Shown: positions 36,173 through 47,814 of the stretch, one piece after another
How the letters are laid out: every line of letters starts with the position of its first letter
Numbering within the stretch: position 1 is the stretch's first letter
Source of the DNA: Tachypleus tridentatus
Taxonomy: Eukaryota; Arthropoda; Merostomata; Xiphosura; Limulidae
DNA: 64,000 nt
Assembly: GCF_004210375.1 (NCBI RefSeq)
Contig: NC_134837.1
Location: 163,039,310 to 163,103,309, forward strand
Reading direction: 5' to 3'
Notes under the pieces: model-generated
Databases searched by the model: none
What the model saw: the letters and a program-made list of their open reading frames with translations, nothing else
Told to the model about the DNA's origin: nothing
Program-made: the position numbers and the translations under genes

Positions 36173-36362
36173 CATCTGCCTCTTTACTTTGAAATGAACA
36201 TGTGACGTATGCATTGTAATAAGGAGTTTGATAATACACTATCACGCAGAAAAACAATCTGAGGAATAATAATCGGATTCTTGTTATGCCGGATGGTGTA
36301 TTAGCAAACTTCTTATTACAATGCATACATTAAATGTTTTTTTAAAGTAAAGAGTCAGGTGG
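36173..36362. repeat. Foldback repeat
   Basis: The arms 36207-36236 and 36299-36328 pair over 30 bp with two mismatches (GTATGCATTGTAATAAGGAG against GTATGCATTGTAATAAGAAG). Weaker pairing extends outward to about 36173 and 36362 (CTCTTTACTTT on both arms). The loop is about 62 bp. Confidence 0.8.
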
Positions 36363-36991
36363 TCGTAAACACGTTGTATATTTACGACGTATGGGAATTA
36401 TACAGTGTACTTGGAGAAACGTGTGAATTGAAAGGTGATGGTTTACCATTTCTAGATGTAGGATCTTGTTAAAACCTATAATATTTTGGTTGTGCTTGCG
36501 AACGTAAATAACGTATTTTTTGGCTCGCGATGGTACTTAGTTGACTTGTTCTAGTCCTTTAGTCTTATTCCCTCTCGATGTGGATTCCTGTACGTGGTGA
36601 GGAGACCTCCCAGTTTACCTCCTCTGGGATCTAAGCATCTACTCGCGTGTTTGCCGTGCATGGTGAACCGTGAATGGGAGGAGAGGATTCTGGTGGTTAA
36701 GGGGCCCAACCATAACATAACACTTTGGCCTTGAATTCCTGTAGACGAGCGGCCTTGGGGTGGCCCCCCCTTGGGTCAGTCGGCTGGTCCACTTGAACTA
36801 TGGTCAACCAAGTACCAGTGTTGGATGTTCTCAACAGATGTTGTGGACATTATATCTGATGCTGGTGTTTGGGTATAGTGCGCCCGAAACCCTGACGTTG
36901 CTGCAATGTCCTTGTTTGGCATTGTAGTGCATCCCCTCGTAGGGCTCCATGGTGGGTGGAGTCATTGGGCACCGAAACATTTTTTTTATTA

Positions 36992-37775
36992 TGGATCCTT
37001 CAATTAATAACTTAAATAAAATAGTGGAAAACAGTCCATAGGTAAACGACTATGTCATGAAGATTGTGAGCAGCAATCTTTAACGTCTGTAACACCCGTA
37101 CCTCATTTTATTATATTACATTCACTTTCAGACAAACCTTTAGGGCAGATGCCTCCCTTTTTTATTTAGAAGGGACTAAGGGGACTTGCTGGCTCTCCAG
37201 AGTCAGTCAGAAAGCTTTGCTCTGGTGAATATTAGTGGAAACATCCACATCTAAACACTGAACTCCTATCATATTCAAAGGCGAGTGGGGATATACCCAT
37301 TGGGGTTACGTTCTATGCTACTTTGAATTCGTCACGAGGAGTTATTGTTGAGAGGGATTTGAAGAACATCCCCAAGTCGGAGATTCTCGCTGGTTTCTTC
37401 ACCCAAGGAGCTTCTGCAATGAGGCGTATATCCACTCGCAAAGATGGAATTATGATGTTGACCAGTGTCCTCACTTTGACGTTTACATCACTGCATCCAC
37501 CTGCCACCATCAAGGCAGGTTATCTTAATTGCAAAGTATGGCCATACATTCCAAACCCTTTCAGATGTTTCCAGTGTCAGCAATTCAGTCACTCGAAGAC
37601 GTCATGTCGAGTTTCCTTGACGGGTGCTCATTGTGTTGGCAAGGACCACGATGCTTATGAGTGTGACACGCACCCACATTGTGTCAATTGCAATGGTTTT
37701 CACCCTTCCTACTTTCGTTCTTGCCCAAAATGGTTGGAGGAAAAAAGAGGTGCAGAGTTTGAAAACGACTCATAG
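36992..37775 (+). pseudogene. LINE ORF1 (gag-like, zinc knuckles), broken
   Basis: An ATG at 36992 (MDPSINNLNKIVENSP) is followed by a stop. After several broken frames the ORF is intact from 37323. It reads SSRGVIVERDLKNIPKSEIL, KAGYLNCKVWPYIPNPFRCF and then cysteine/histidine clusters CFQCQQFSHSKTSC, C-x5-HDAYEC and CVNCNGFHPSYFRSC, three CCHC-type knuckles typical of arthropod Jockey-group ORF1 proteins, which bind the element RNA. The second knuckle has lost a cysteine (AHCVGKDHDAYEC). An ORF2-like frame follows after a gap. Confidence 0.8.
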
Positions 37776-38279
37776 CATTAGTTGTCCTGACACTCGGAAA
37801 TTGCTGTCTGCTACTTCATCTTGGATGTATGCTGCTGCACTTCGTTCAACAACTACAGTGGGAGTGCAGACAGATCTCTCAGTGCCTCCAAGAGAATCGT
37901 TTTCAAAACATATGAAAAGTATTTTGACCCCCATGGGTAAAAAAGTTGATGAATCAACGTCAACACTCTAACATTCATTCCAGTAAACCCATGATCCACT
38001 TCTTTTGGTTCCGGGTACTGGCATTTCCTCGGGTTCACCTTCTCGCGCCCCAAGGTGCAAAATGATCATTCGTTCACGTCCTCAGTCGCTGGAATCCTCT
38101 TCCAACGACAAAGACCTGCCCAATCGACCCAGGGCAGGATCTATGGAGATCGATAGACCTCCCTCAAATAAAGAAAAAGACGTGGTCGAAAACAGAAGGA
38201 CACTCCATCCAATTTGCCTACACATAAGTTAAAATGGCCACATTGATACAATGGATCTGTTAAGATTTATGTTCTAATC

Positions 38280-38795
38280 TGGATGACATCAAAGCACTGA
38301 TTGCTTTCTACCATCCTGTATATCTTTCCTTACAGGAAGCATTTCTGAAACCTGCTGATACAGTCACCTTTTGGCAGTTTTCTTTGTACAAAAATGGCAG
38401 GCTGTGTGGTAGACGAGTGCATGGAGGGGTGGCACTGTTTGTTGATCAGCATGTTCCCACTGTTTCTTTGCCACTCGATACACCTTTGGATGCCATAGCT
38501 ATCCATGTTTTCTTTGGTCTTACCATCACTGTTTGTTCTCTCTACCTGTCGCCTGGTGAGACCCATGATCAATCAAACCTTAATGTTTTCGTTCAACAGT
38601 TGCCATCTCCATTTTTAATCTTAGGAGACTTTAATGAACATTATGCCCTCTGGGAAGGTACTGTTACTGATGAGAGGGGTCGCTCCATGAAGTGTATGCT
38701 CTCAGATTACAACCTTTCTTTTTTCAAAACTGGATTCTATAATTATTTTCATGCACCTAATCAGTCATTTACTGCTATTGTTCTCTTAGTTTGAT
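38280..38795 (+). pseudogene. LINE ORF2 endonuclease domain, broken
   Basis: The frame preserves LQEAFLKPADT, RVHGGVALFVDQHVP, IAIHVFFGLTITVCSLYLSP and PSPFLILGDFNEHYALWEG. GDFN-x-H is the catalytic motif of the exonuclease/endonuclease/phosphatase fold, which nicks target DNA in target-primed reverse transcription. The conserved LQE motif lies at the left edge. The end runs into a stop after TAIVLLV. Confidence 0.8.
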
Positions 38796-39689
38796 CCCCT
38801 TCACTATTCTCCCACTTTTCATGGTGGGTTTTCAATAACCCACGAGACAGTGATAATTTTTCTGTAATTTTGAGTGAGACTGGCCGTGGTCGATGCCACC
38901 CGACCCGCGTGCCCACGTGGAAGCTGGATCAAGGTATTGGCCTTCTTTGACTGCTCTTGCAGAACTTGATCCTTTCATCGTCTGTACGCCATCAGTAGAC
39001 GACTGCATGGCAGCAGAGACTAACTGTATTATACAGGTAGTTGCTGAATGTATTCCTAAAACCTCGACATGTTATTAACAATACCCTCATCCATGGTGAA
39101 ATCCTGTCTGTCATATAGCACGGAAGGCTCAAAAACGGGCCTGGGATACTTTTCAAAGGTATTCCACACTCTCGAACCACATCGCTTTCCAGCAGGTCCG
39201 TGTACATGCTCGATGGGTAAGACGTCAAAGCCAGATGGAACCTTGGATGAAGTTCACAACCAGCATATCTTCTACCACCAGTTCCAAAGTCGTATGGGAC
39301 ATGAATGGAAATGTCAGTGAGCAGTATAATTCTGTTCCCCTCTCAATTTTGCTTTCTAATCGCCGATACTTTAGGTGAAAGCTTTCAGTGGGTATTTAGC
39401 ACTTCTTTCTCTTCCTCCACCTCCTTGGCCATCAAGACTCGAGCAGAGCAATCACATTTTTCCTTTTGAGCTGATTGTTACTATGAGTGTAATCGCCCTT
39501 TTACACTGGTGGAACTTAAACTGGCCCTCCATCAGTCTGGCATTACATGGTCGGACCTGATGATGTACACTACGAGATGCTGCGCCATCTATTTCTTACT
39601 TCTCATGCTATTCTTCAGATTCTTTTTAACCAGTTCTGGCAGTAGAATGTTTTTCCTGATGTCTGGCACCAGGTTATTGTACTACCTTT

Positions 39690-40450
39690 CTCTAAGCCTG
39701 GGAAGGATCTGAAGATTCCTTCAAACTACCGTCCAATTGCTTTGACGAGCTATCTGAGACTTTAGAGAGGATGGTTACTGCTCGTCTTGTTTGGTTCCTT
39801 GAATCAATCTCCTCTTGCTCCCCCAGTGTTGGTTCCGACGACAGCATTCCACCTGATTCCACTTGAAACGTTAACCAGAGAAGCCTTTCTCAAACGAAAA
39901 CATCTTGTATCAATAATCTTTGATGTTTAGAAGGCTTATGATACAACATGGAGGTACGACATTTTGCGAGACCTTCATTTATATGGGCTACATGGCCATT
40001 TGCCCATTTAAAAAAAAAAATTTTTAATGGAGAGACAATTTCAAGTACTTGTGTGTTCGACACTTTTCCCGTTCTTTTCTACAGGAACTTGGAGTCTATC
40101 AGGGCTGTGTTTTGAGTGCCACACTTTTCAGTATAATGCCATCACTTAACAACTCCCTCTTATTGTTGCAAATGGACTCTATGTCGACGACTTTCACATC
40201 TCATGTCAGTCGTCGAACATGAGGTATATTGAGCGACAGCTACAGAATGCCTTCAATCGTTTACTGAAGTGGACCACAGCAAACGGTTTTAACGTCTCTT
40301 TCTCTCCCTCTAAAACCATGTGCATCCCTTTTGCCACCAACTGGATATTCACCCTGATCCTGAACTCTGTATTGGTGAAGTTGTGCTATCTGTGGTCCCT
40401 GAGACAAAGTTCTTGGAGCTTATCTTTGATTGTAAGTTGACTTTTATACC
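39690..40450 (+). pseudogene. LINE reverse transcriptase domain, broken
   Basis: Motifs appear in order in shifting frames: PFSKPGKDLKIPSNYRPIAL (39690), SIIFDVxKAYDTTWRYDILR (motif A, with a stop replacing the Glu), LGVYQGCVLSATLFSI (motif B), and GLYVDDFHISCQSSNMRYIE (motif C; YVDD in place of the usual YADD, at 40180-40191). The two catalytic Asp of motif C are intact, but the frames are not continuous. Confidence 0.85.
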
Positions 40451-40969
40451 ACACATAAAGCAGCTACAAGTCAAATGTGCAAAAGCTTTATTGTGCTCTT
40501 ATTCTATCGAAACTCGACTATGGATCACTGGTCTATGGCTCTGCCAGGACCTTCAAGATGCTGGATCCCATTCATCATCAAGGACTTCGCTTCTGCACTG
40601 GGGCTTTCTGCACTTCCCCAGCTCAGAGCTTATACACAGTCTCATGAACCTTCTTTGCACCTCCGACGTTTGTAACTGTCTTTACTGTATGCTTCGAAAT
40701 TTCTTTCCTTACCAAAGCATCCCACCTGGGGTTGTCTTTCCCTTCCTTGGTGGGCCATATTTTTTCAGAACAGACAATCTGCCATTGCTCCTTTTGGCCT
40801 TGGTATCCAGGCGCAGTTGGATGAATTGGGTTTGTCCTTAGATAACATTGTTGTATCCACTGGTCAGCCCATCTCACCATGGCTTCTTACAGTTCCTAAA
40901 TGTGACCCGTCCTTTAGTCATCTGAGAAAAGCAGACACTCCCAATTGGAAATACTGTCTGTTATTTGCT

Positions 40970-41735
40970 GAACATTTTTCGAACTGTCCTTCCATTCCTA
41001 TTTATAAAGGTGGTTCAAAATCAAGTGACTGTGTGGGCTCTGCCATGGTTTGTTGTAGTTCAGTGGTTGCACACAGAATTCCCTCTACAGCTTCTGTGTT
41101 CACTGCTGAACTGTATGCCATTTCTCTTGTACTGGATCACTTAGAAGCTAAGCAGTACTCAAATTACACTATTTATACTGACTTGCTTAGTTCTCTAATG
41201 GCCCTGGAATTGCTTCATGTTAGGTGACATCCTGTTCTCGCCGATATCCACAACCGACTGGCCTATTTCTCTTTAACATCTACTTCTATCCAGCTTTTCT
41301 GGACACAAGGTGACGTTGGTATTCGCGGGAATGGTCTCCTGTCACCTTAGCTAAATCTTTCTGCTCTGGCACTATCATTGCTGTGCCTGTTCCATACATG
41401 GACTATGGTCCTGTATTCAAGGCTCGTTTCTGTGCCAGTTGGCAGTCGACTTGGAGTGAGCAACGTGAAAACAAGCTTTTCCAAAAAAAAACAATAACAA
41501 CCCTGTATTGGACTTTGACCTCGTTTGCGTAAGGATCGTAAAGCAGAAGTTGTCCTATCTAGACTAGGCATTGGTCACAGGTTTTTATCTCATCGTTTTA
41601 TTTTACCTATGACTGATGCACAAGTGTGTTGTCTATGTGACACTCAGGTCACAGTAAGCCACATTTTACTGTCTTATCGTCATTTTTTGTCCCAAGGTTT
41701 ATCCATAATGTTAGACTATCATTGGCGATGGTGAC
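40970..41735 (+). pseudogene. LINE RNase H domain and terminal zinc finger, broken
   Basis: The segment IPIYKGGSKSSDCVGSA replaces the usual YTDGSK, so the first catalytic Asp is lost. TAELYAISLVLDHLEAK (catalytic Glu) and YTIYTDLLSSLMALELL (second Asp) remain. QGDVGIRGNGL is a decayed GHVGI-x-GNE motif. Further on, VVLSRLGIGHRFLSHRFIL and CCLCDTQVTVSHILLSYRHF form the C-terminal CCHC finger of this LINE group. Confidence 0.8.
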
Positions 41736-41883
41736 ATTGTCCACCTTAGAAATGTTTTTAGGTTTATAAAAGCCATTAATCTTTTTAATGCTATTTAAGT
41801 TTTTAACTTATAAATTATACCCTTTTTTAATGTGTCTCGCTTTTAAGAATTAAAGTACTAGTTCGATTTGAAATTAGAAAACG

Positions 41884-42200
41884 TCCGTTATGTCAAATAA
41901 TTCGAAACTAAGACTGGAAAGGTTAACTTCAGATGTCTAACGCTGATGTTTGAACTACCCGTGAGTCATTCTTGTGAGTTATAATAATTAAATTTTTTTC
42001 ATAGAAAGTCTTTTAAAACTTTTGTTACTTTACTTTCTGTAAAAGGCCGTGACGTCAAATAACTCGAAACCATGAATGGAAAGGTCAACTTTAGATGACT
42101 AACGCTTATGGTTGAACTTACCCGTTAGTCATTCTGGCGAGTTATGATAATTCAAATTGTGCTACAGAAACTCCTTTACAACTTGTATTACTATAGTTTT
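41884..42200 (+). repeat. Diverged 162 bp direct repeat in LINE 3' UTR
   Basis: GTCAAATAATTCGAAAC at 41892 recurs as GTCAAATAACTCGAAAC at 42054, and the following blocks (GGAAAGGT, AACTT, AGATG, CTAACGCT, AGTCATTCT, GAGTTAT) recur in order at the same spacing. Confidence 0.8.
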
Positions 42201-42395
42201 TCTCTTACTGCTGTAAACTAGATATAAACATTGGATTTAATGCTATTTAAATTTTTAACTCAAAAATTAAACTTTAGTTTTATTTTACCTTAATTCCTTG
42301 TTCCGAATTTTAATAATTTTACTTAAAATTTAACTTTTTACCTGATGTTTGGCGCAGATACTTAATTGCTTTGCGCCATAAAACACCAAACCTGT

Positions 42396-42674
42396 GACCC
42401 GCCATGGCCAGGTGGGTTAAGCCGTTCGACTCATAATCTGAGGGTCGCGGGTTCGAATCCTGGTGGCACCAAACATGCTCGCCCTTTCAGCCGCGGGGCG
42501 TTATAATGTGACTGCTAATCTCACAATTCGTTGGTAAAAGAGTAGCTCAAGAGTTGGCGGTGGGTGGTGATGACTAGCTACCTTCCCTCTAGTCGTACAC
42601 TGTTAAATTAGGGACGGCTAGCGCAGATAGCCTTTGAGTAGCTTTGCGCGAAATTCAAAAAACAAACAAACAAA
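42396..42674 (+). mobile_element. SINE family A, full length, abutting a LINE 3' end
   Basis: The head CATGGCCAGGTGGGTTAAG and B box GGGTTCGAATCC are well preserved, and the tail is (AAAC)n. It begins within about five bases of the 3' end of the LINE at 36520-42391. Confidence 0.92.
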
Positions 42675-43759
42675 TCAACTGATCAATTTCATCTATTTTT
42701 AGACGCCCTTTTTTTCATTTTAGTGCATTACTTATGTGTTTGGAATTTGTGAATTTCTTATAACTGTAATTCTAGTCGTCAGTGCTGGGATTTCCTAAAT
42801 CCAAATAAAAGGTAAAATGTCTATGTATTTTGCTTTTTATCTAGCTTAACATTTGTTTGCATACACTCTTTATTCTATTTAACGAAATGATGTTATTTAC
42901 TGTTCACTCGGGAAGGTGTTATAGGTCTTGTTTCATGTAAAACATGACACATCGATCTTCATCATCAACTGTGCATCGTGACTGGTTAAACTTCCTTTAA
43001 AAATCACATTCGTACTTTGGAGCTGTGAGTGTTGTGAGAGTGACAGTTAAGTCTAACTCTTTGGTAGCTTATACGTAGGCGGTACGAACTAGTTTCTTTC
43101 CTTCTTGTCTTTCACTTCATCATTAGGGACAGCTAGCTCAAATAAATCTCGCGTAGCTAAGCGTGAAATCCAACAAACAAAAATAGCGTCGAGAGCCTAC
43201 TGAAGTATGTAGAAAGACGAAGAAAGACTATACCTCTTTTTTGTTTGTTGTATAGCTGAATGTAGCAGTGAAAGAGTTAATATTCATTTTTTGTAAGTAC
43301 ACACATTTGCTTCAATGTTATGAATCAAAATAAACTTAGAAAATGTATAACTATCTTCAAAATTACATAACTGAAGGACTTGAAGGATTATACTGTTTGT
43401 TTCAATAATCACAAAGTACACACACACCAAATGTTTTCAAAATCGTGGATGATTATTGTTTTAATTATACTGAGTGTATTTAACGGTAATGAACTACAAA
43501 AACATTTAAGAAAAATATGCAAATTTGCATTTCATTAACATTAAATGAGACTGCCAAAAATAAAAATAAAAGGGGTAAAAACAGATATTTTTAATTATAT
43601 TTATTTGTATTAGTAAATATATGGTCAAAACATGGAGGAAAATATGTAAAACAATAAAATTAGAGATATTTTAATCAGGTACCACATTAGAAAATTTTAA
43701 TCTTATAATATATTTTTGATACAAACAGACATTGATATAATTATCAGGCTATTTATTGC
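42675..43759. other. Intronic stretch between SINE and hAT
   Basis: Only the degraded SINE A fragment near 43.1 kb is recognised. The missing low-coordinate hAT end should lie in or near here but was not found. Confidence 0.5.
43080..43183 (+). mobile_element. SINE family A, degraded 3' fragment
   Basis: ATTAGGGACAGCTAGCTC, GCGTAGCTAAGCGTGAAATC and CAACAAAC match the family 3' third. The preceding bases match weakly. Confidence 0.55.
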
Positions 43760-45628
43760 TAGTAGAGGTCTCGTGAGTTTCCAGGCTGGTATGTTGTCAA
43801 GGCTGTACGAATTAGCTCCGTCAGATGTTGATTTGTAAGGATTGCACGATTCTTCGAATTCATAAACTTCATTACAGAGTGCAGTGATTTACATCAGTAT
43901 GTTGTGCTGAAAGTTGAGGTGAGTCGCACACTGGTTTTCTTCAGGATATTTTATTTCTGGAACTTGCTTCCACATCTCAGTTGTAGAACGGGATTTATGG
44001 ACTATCTTTAGACCCAGGCCCTCCTGTAGTTCTATTTGTTCCATTTCCACAGCAGATGACTCCGTAGCCAGAGGTTTGAAAATTGGACAACCATCATTGA
44101 TCACATCAACTATGAATAGATTTGCAAGAAAGGGGAAGCAGTGCTTCAGCTTCTGCAAGTCCTCAAACCTGTCTAGGAAATTATCAAGCAGTCCTTGTAA
44201 TTTATCTTTGTTTTCTTCCAGTTTGTGGTGTTTTAGTTCAATATCAGGGAATGTATTTACTCTCCTTTTGAGATTGGGAAAGTTACTGATGTTTCTTGAC
44301 AATATATCTTTGAAAAAGTCTTGTTTAATTCTGAAAGCTGAAAATTGTTTGAGTAAGATCAGAAACAATCTTATTCTTCCCCTGGAGTGCCAAGTTGAGA
44401 GTTTATAGATGATTCGTTATATCAGTACGGAACATTAGATCTTGCATCCATTCATCATTTCCCAGTTGAGGATAGAATTTTTTTCTTCAGAAAAAGTAAT
44501 AATAGTCTCCAACAGATCCACAAACCTATTTAAGACATTGCTGGTTGACAGCCATCTCACAATGCAGTAGAAAGAGACATTACTGGGTTTATCTTCAAGC
44601 TCCAGTTCTTCAATAAAATTTTTGAACTGTCGGTAGGTTTTCCCATTTAAGCATATGAAATTGACAATTTCGAGAACAAATTTCATAACATCTTCATACT
44701 TGAAATATCTGCCTGCCAGATGTTCACAGTGAATAATGCAATGAACAGGGAGAAATTCTGGAAAGCTGGGATCAATTTTCATAAGTGCAATTAATCCTGC
44801 ATTTTTCCCCACCATTGCAGGTGCTTTAATCTGTTGAAACACTGACGAGTTTATTTAGTGGAATATCAGCATTTGTTTAAGGCTCTGTCAAGCGACATTT
44901 TTAATGTCAACACCGCGAGTTGTTTCTTTTATTGCCAGTAAGTCCAACATCTTTCAGTTACATCAGAGGAAACCTAACGAACAAATACCGCCAGTTGTGG
45001 GTTGTCTCGTATATCTGTAGATTCGTCAAGGGCTAAGCTGAATGCAAGGGAATTCTTTAAATCGTTTTGTATTTTTCCTGCGACATCAACACTGATCTGG
45101 GAGACATACGTGGCGTGAAGCTGGTGTTTGTGCTATTAGTCATTGAAGTTTTGTGTTATTTGGATCTAACACTGCCACAACTTCGGCTATATTCTTCTTA
45201 ACAAATTCACCATCAGAATATGGGCGTTTAACACGAGCAGTATTACGTGATATAACAAAACAAAGGTCGAAACGTTGTTCTTTCCTTATCAATAAAAGTG
45301 TTAATATCCATATCATCTGTTCTGAGATACATAACAAAACTAGCTTCAGTCGTTGTATCAACTTCCTTACTGAACGTCAACAGTGTCTGCTGGCTATTTA
45401 CCTTGTTTTCCATATTTCTGATTTAGGGAGATAATCAGACGAAATGTTTTTGTGATTTGTTTCATAGTGGCATTTCAAGTTACTTGCTCTGTAATGACTA
45501 ACACATTGCAGATAAGACACAAATGTTTCCCTCCTTTAACGGTGAATGCAAAATCTTCCTCTCACTCTGGCTTAAAACTTATGTTTTCATCTTCATACTT
45601 TTGCTTCTTACAATTTGATAATGCCATC
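43760..45628 (-). pseudogene. hAT transposase (ZBED5/GTF2IRD2-like), broken
   Basis: Minus-strand fragments in order: MALSNCKKQKYEDENISFKP, then a stop and a CLIC-x-x-x zinc-finger remnant (about 45520); RVKRPYSDGEFVKKNIAEVV (45200); KAPAMVGKNAGLIALMKIDP and FLPVHCIIHCEHLAGRYFKY (44800-44690, the hAT core); NVSFYCIVRWLSTSNVLNRF (44560); FKDILSRNISNFPNLKRRVN (44290); and a C-terminal MKFMNSKNRAILTNQHLTEL with IRTALTTY ending at the stop 43760-43762 (dimerisation region). The family includes domesticated vertebrate genes, but this copy has frameshifts and stops throughout. Confidence 0.8.
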
Positions 45629-46089
45629 TTCTTTCACAAAATTTTCACAGACACTTCTAAAAATTTAAAGTGAAAATAAACAATAAGCTCCAACACGTGT
45701 AACGCAACCGAACTACAGCGCCCTGTATCACATTAACACTTCGATAATTTCATTGCCTGCAACACAGCTACACACTCCACAATCACACGATCGCAAGTCA
45801 CGCCCACTAAAACTAACATTGTCAGCACGGTCTTGTATGATTATTGATTCTCCAGCACAAGTTTTTTTGTAATTTTTGCTCATCTGAAATTTCTTTAATC
45901 CCTGACTCAAATCTAACATTAAAATTAGGATTTAAATTATTTAATGTTCATAGTGAGTAAATATATTTAACTTACGTTTTATTCCAGTGGTCTCTCAATT
46001 TATACCCGGTAAATAATTATAAAGCTTAAATTTTTTTATTTACCTTTTATATTAATTATGATGCAGAAAAGGAGCTCAGCCAACATATT

Positions 46090-46222
46090 TCCGCGAGCCG
46101 CACATACATGTTAAAGAGCTGCATGTGGCTCGCGAGCCGCACATTACATGTTAAAGAGCTGCATGTGGCTCGCGAGCCGCACATTACATGTCAAAGAGCT
46201 GCATGTGGCTCGCGAGCCGCTG
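46090..46222. repeat. 40 bp tandem repeat at hAT end
   Basis: GAGCCGCACAT starts recur at 46095, 46134, 46174 and a partial at 46214. Each unit carries CATGTTAAAGAGCTGCATG and GGCTCGCGAGCC, the latter a perfect palindrome. Confidence 0.9.
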
Positions 46223-46244
46223 TTTGGCCACCCCTGGATTATAC

Positions 46245-47814
46245 AGATAAGTAGTATACACGTTATTGTGTTATTACCTTTCTAAATCTGGAGACGTGTA
46301 TGAATTGAATTAGGTCTTGGATTGGAATCATGGTGCTGACATATGTGCTTTACACTAAGTGGTGGGTGCTGCCAAGTGTATTTTTTCTCATTGGTCCATA
46401 GTTCAAAATTAGGTTTTGAACAGAGGTTTTTGACCTTGCTGTTAAGCCAATCAGGTAAACATACAAAATGAACTTGTGTATCCAATATACTTATGTATCA
46501 TGTAGATATTTCATGATATCATAGGGTGTGTGGGAGTTAAAGTATTAATTTCATTCGTTTATTAAGGAGTGGTTAATTGTAAATAAACATTTAAGGTACA
46601 ACTCGTTCACCTTGAATGATTAAGTCGTGAAAATATGCCGAACGTTATTGTACTGTCCTGTTTCTTTTTTTGTATTGGCCGTGCAGCTGTGAAACATTAC
46701 TCCAGTTTCCTGTGTAATTGTAGAATTTACTCCTATCATGTTTCGCTGCAAATACCGCTCATGTAACTATGACAATCTTGAGAGCTTGCGAGTGAAAATA
46801 AAAAATGTGTAACAATATGTCAGTATAACCCCTAATATGTTTGATCGTAATTCTCATCTGTGACAGTGAACGTCTGGGTGACTGACTTTACAGCCTAGCA
46901 TCTCACATGAACTAACTATAGAGCTACTAAAGAGTATCCAGTGGGGTAAACGTATTAATTTACAGAATGCAGTTTGCAGTAAACTTAGGCTTGTAAAACT
47001 TAACCACGTAAACCATACGTTTATGTACTGTAATGCTACTTAATTTAATGAACCAAGGCGATCCTGGTTGTTAAATAAAAGCAGTTAATTTGCATACTTC
47101 CTAGGGAATAGATATATGGTAATTACAGAAACACTCCTGTAGACGCAACCAATGTATAAAGAAGAATAAAAGTTAGACACTCGATAATGACGCAGGATTC
47201 AACCCTGTTATCCTTATAAGTGAGCACAGTCTTTGACTCAGAATTATGAAATGTAACTTGAACAGGGTAATGTATGTCACGTGATTTAGGGGGCAGAACC
47301 GTATTAGATTCTATATAAGGGTTGAAAATTGATGGCCAGTTGTAATTTAACCATGTCCTAGCCTGCTTATATAAAAAGTTTTACACATTTCATTTGTTGA
47401 GACATGCATGAACCGAATTCATCTAGGGATTAGCCTGTAAAAAATGGCAATCCGAGGGTCTTGGATTGCAGACATGGATGTTTATACTTATTCTGCTTAA
47501 GTTAAGACATTCTTTCTAATAATAACACAGCGTAGAGGCCAAAGCACCACGAATGAGAGACATTTGCCGAAGTAACTATAGAACAATCCTTCCGTCATGT
47601 TTTTGTTGCATTGGCCAGGTACTTGAAAGTCACGTCCGCGATGTTTCATTATAAATGTTTGTTATGTAACTGTAAACAGGTATTCTCATAATGACTCGCT
47701 GTAAATATTTGCCATGTAACTGAAAAATGTTACTTCAGTCGTGTTAACGGTGCTGGCCACGTGATATTTGAATTTTTTTGTCTTCATACATGTTAGAAAC
47801 CCGACGTTAAATTT
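46245..47814. other. Intronic stretch, nothing recognised
   Basis: No repeat family or convincing exon is seen. Confidence 0.5.

Larger units (their letters stand above)
36520..42391 (+). mobile_element. Jockey/I-like non-LTR retrotransposon, nearly full length, inactive
   Basis: This 5.9 kb element is GC-richer than its surroundings. Order: a 5' UTR (36520-36990); ORF1 remnant with zinc knuckles (to 37770); an endonuclease-like segment (38280-38790); RT (about 39690-40450); RNase H (about 40970-41340); a terminal zinc finger (to 41735); and a 3' UTR with two diverged 162 bp repeats. It ends in the hairpin TGGCGCA...TGCGCCA (42350-42378) and AAAACACCAAAC. All coding parts carry stops and frameshifts. 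An RNase H domain plus multi-knuckle ORF1 fits the Jockey/I group; the exact clade is open. Confidence 0.88.
43760..46236 (-). mobile_element. hAT transposon with one terminal end, decayed
   Basis: The minus strand starts at 46236 with CAGGGGTGGCCAAAC, a hAT-type terminal sequence, followed by three 40 bp subterminal repeats and a broken transposase gene. The distal terminal repeat was not found, so the element is truncated or diverged at the low-coordinate end. Confidence 0.75.

Noticed and set aside
40623..40880. Minus-strand ORF within the LINE
   Set aside because: It is antisense to the retrotransposon's ORF2 and has no recognisable domain.
43386..43393. GATTATAC as the distal target duplication of the hAT element
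   Set aside because: The same 8-mer follows the element at 46237-46244, but no terminal inverted repeat adjoins the copy at 43386, so it is probably chance.
44076..44408. + strand ORF of 110 codons
   Set aside because: It is antisense to the hAT transposase remnant.
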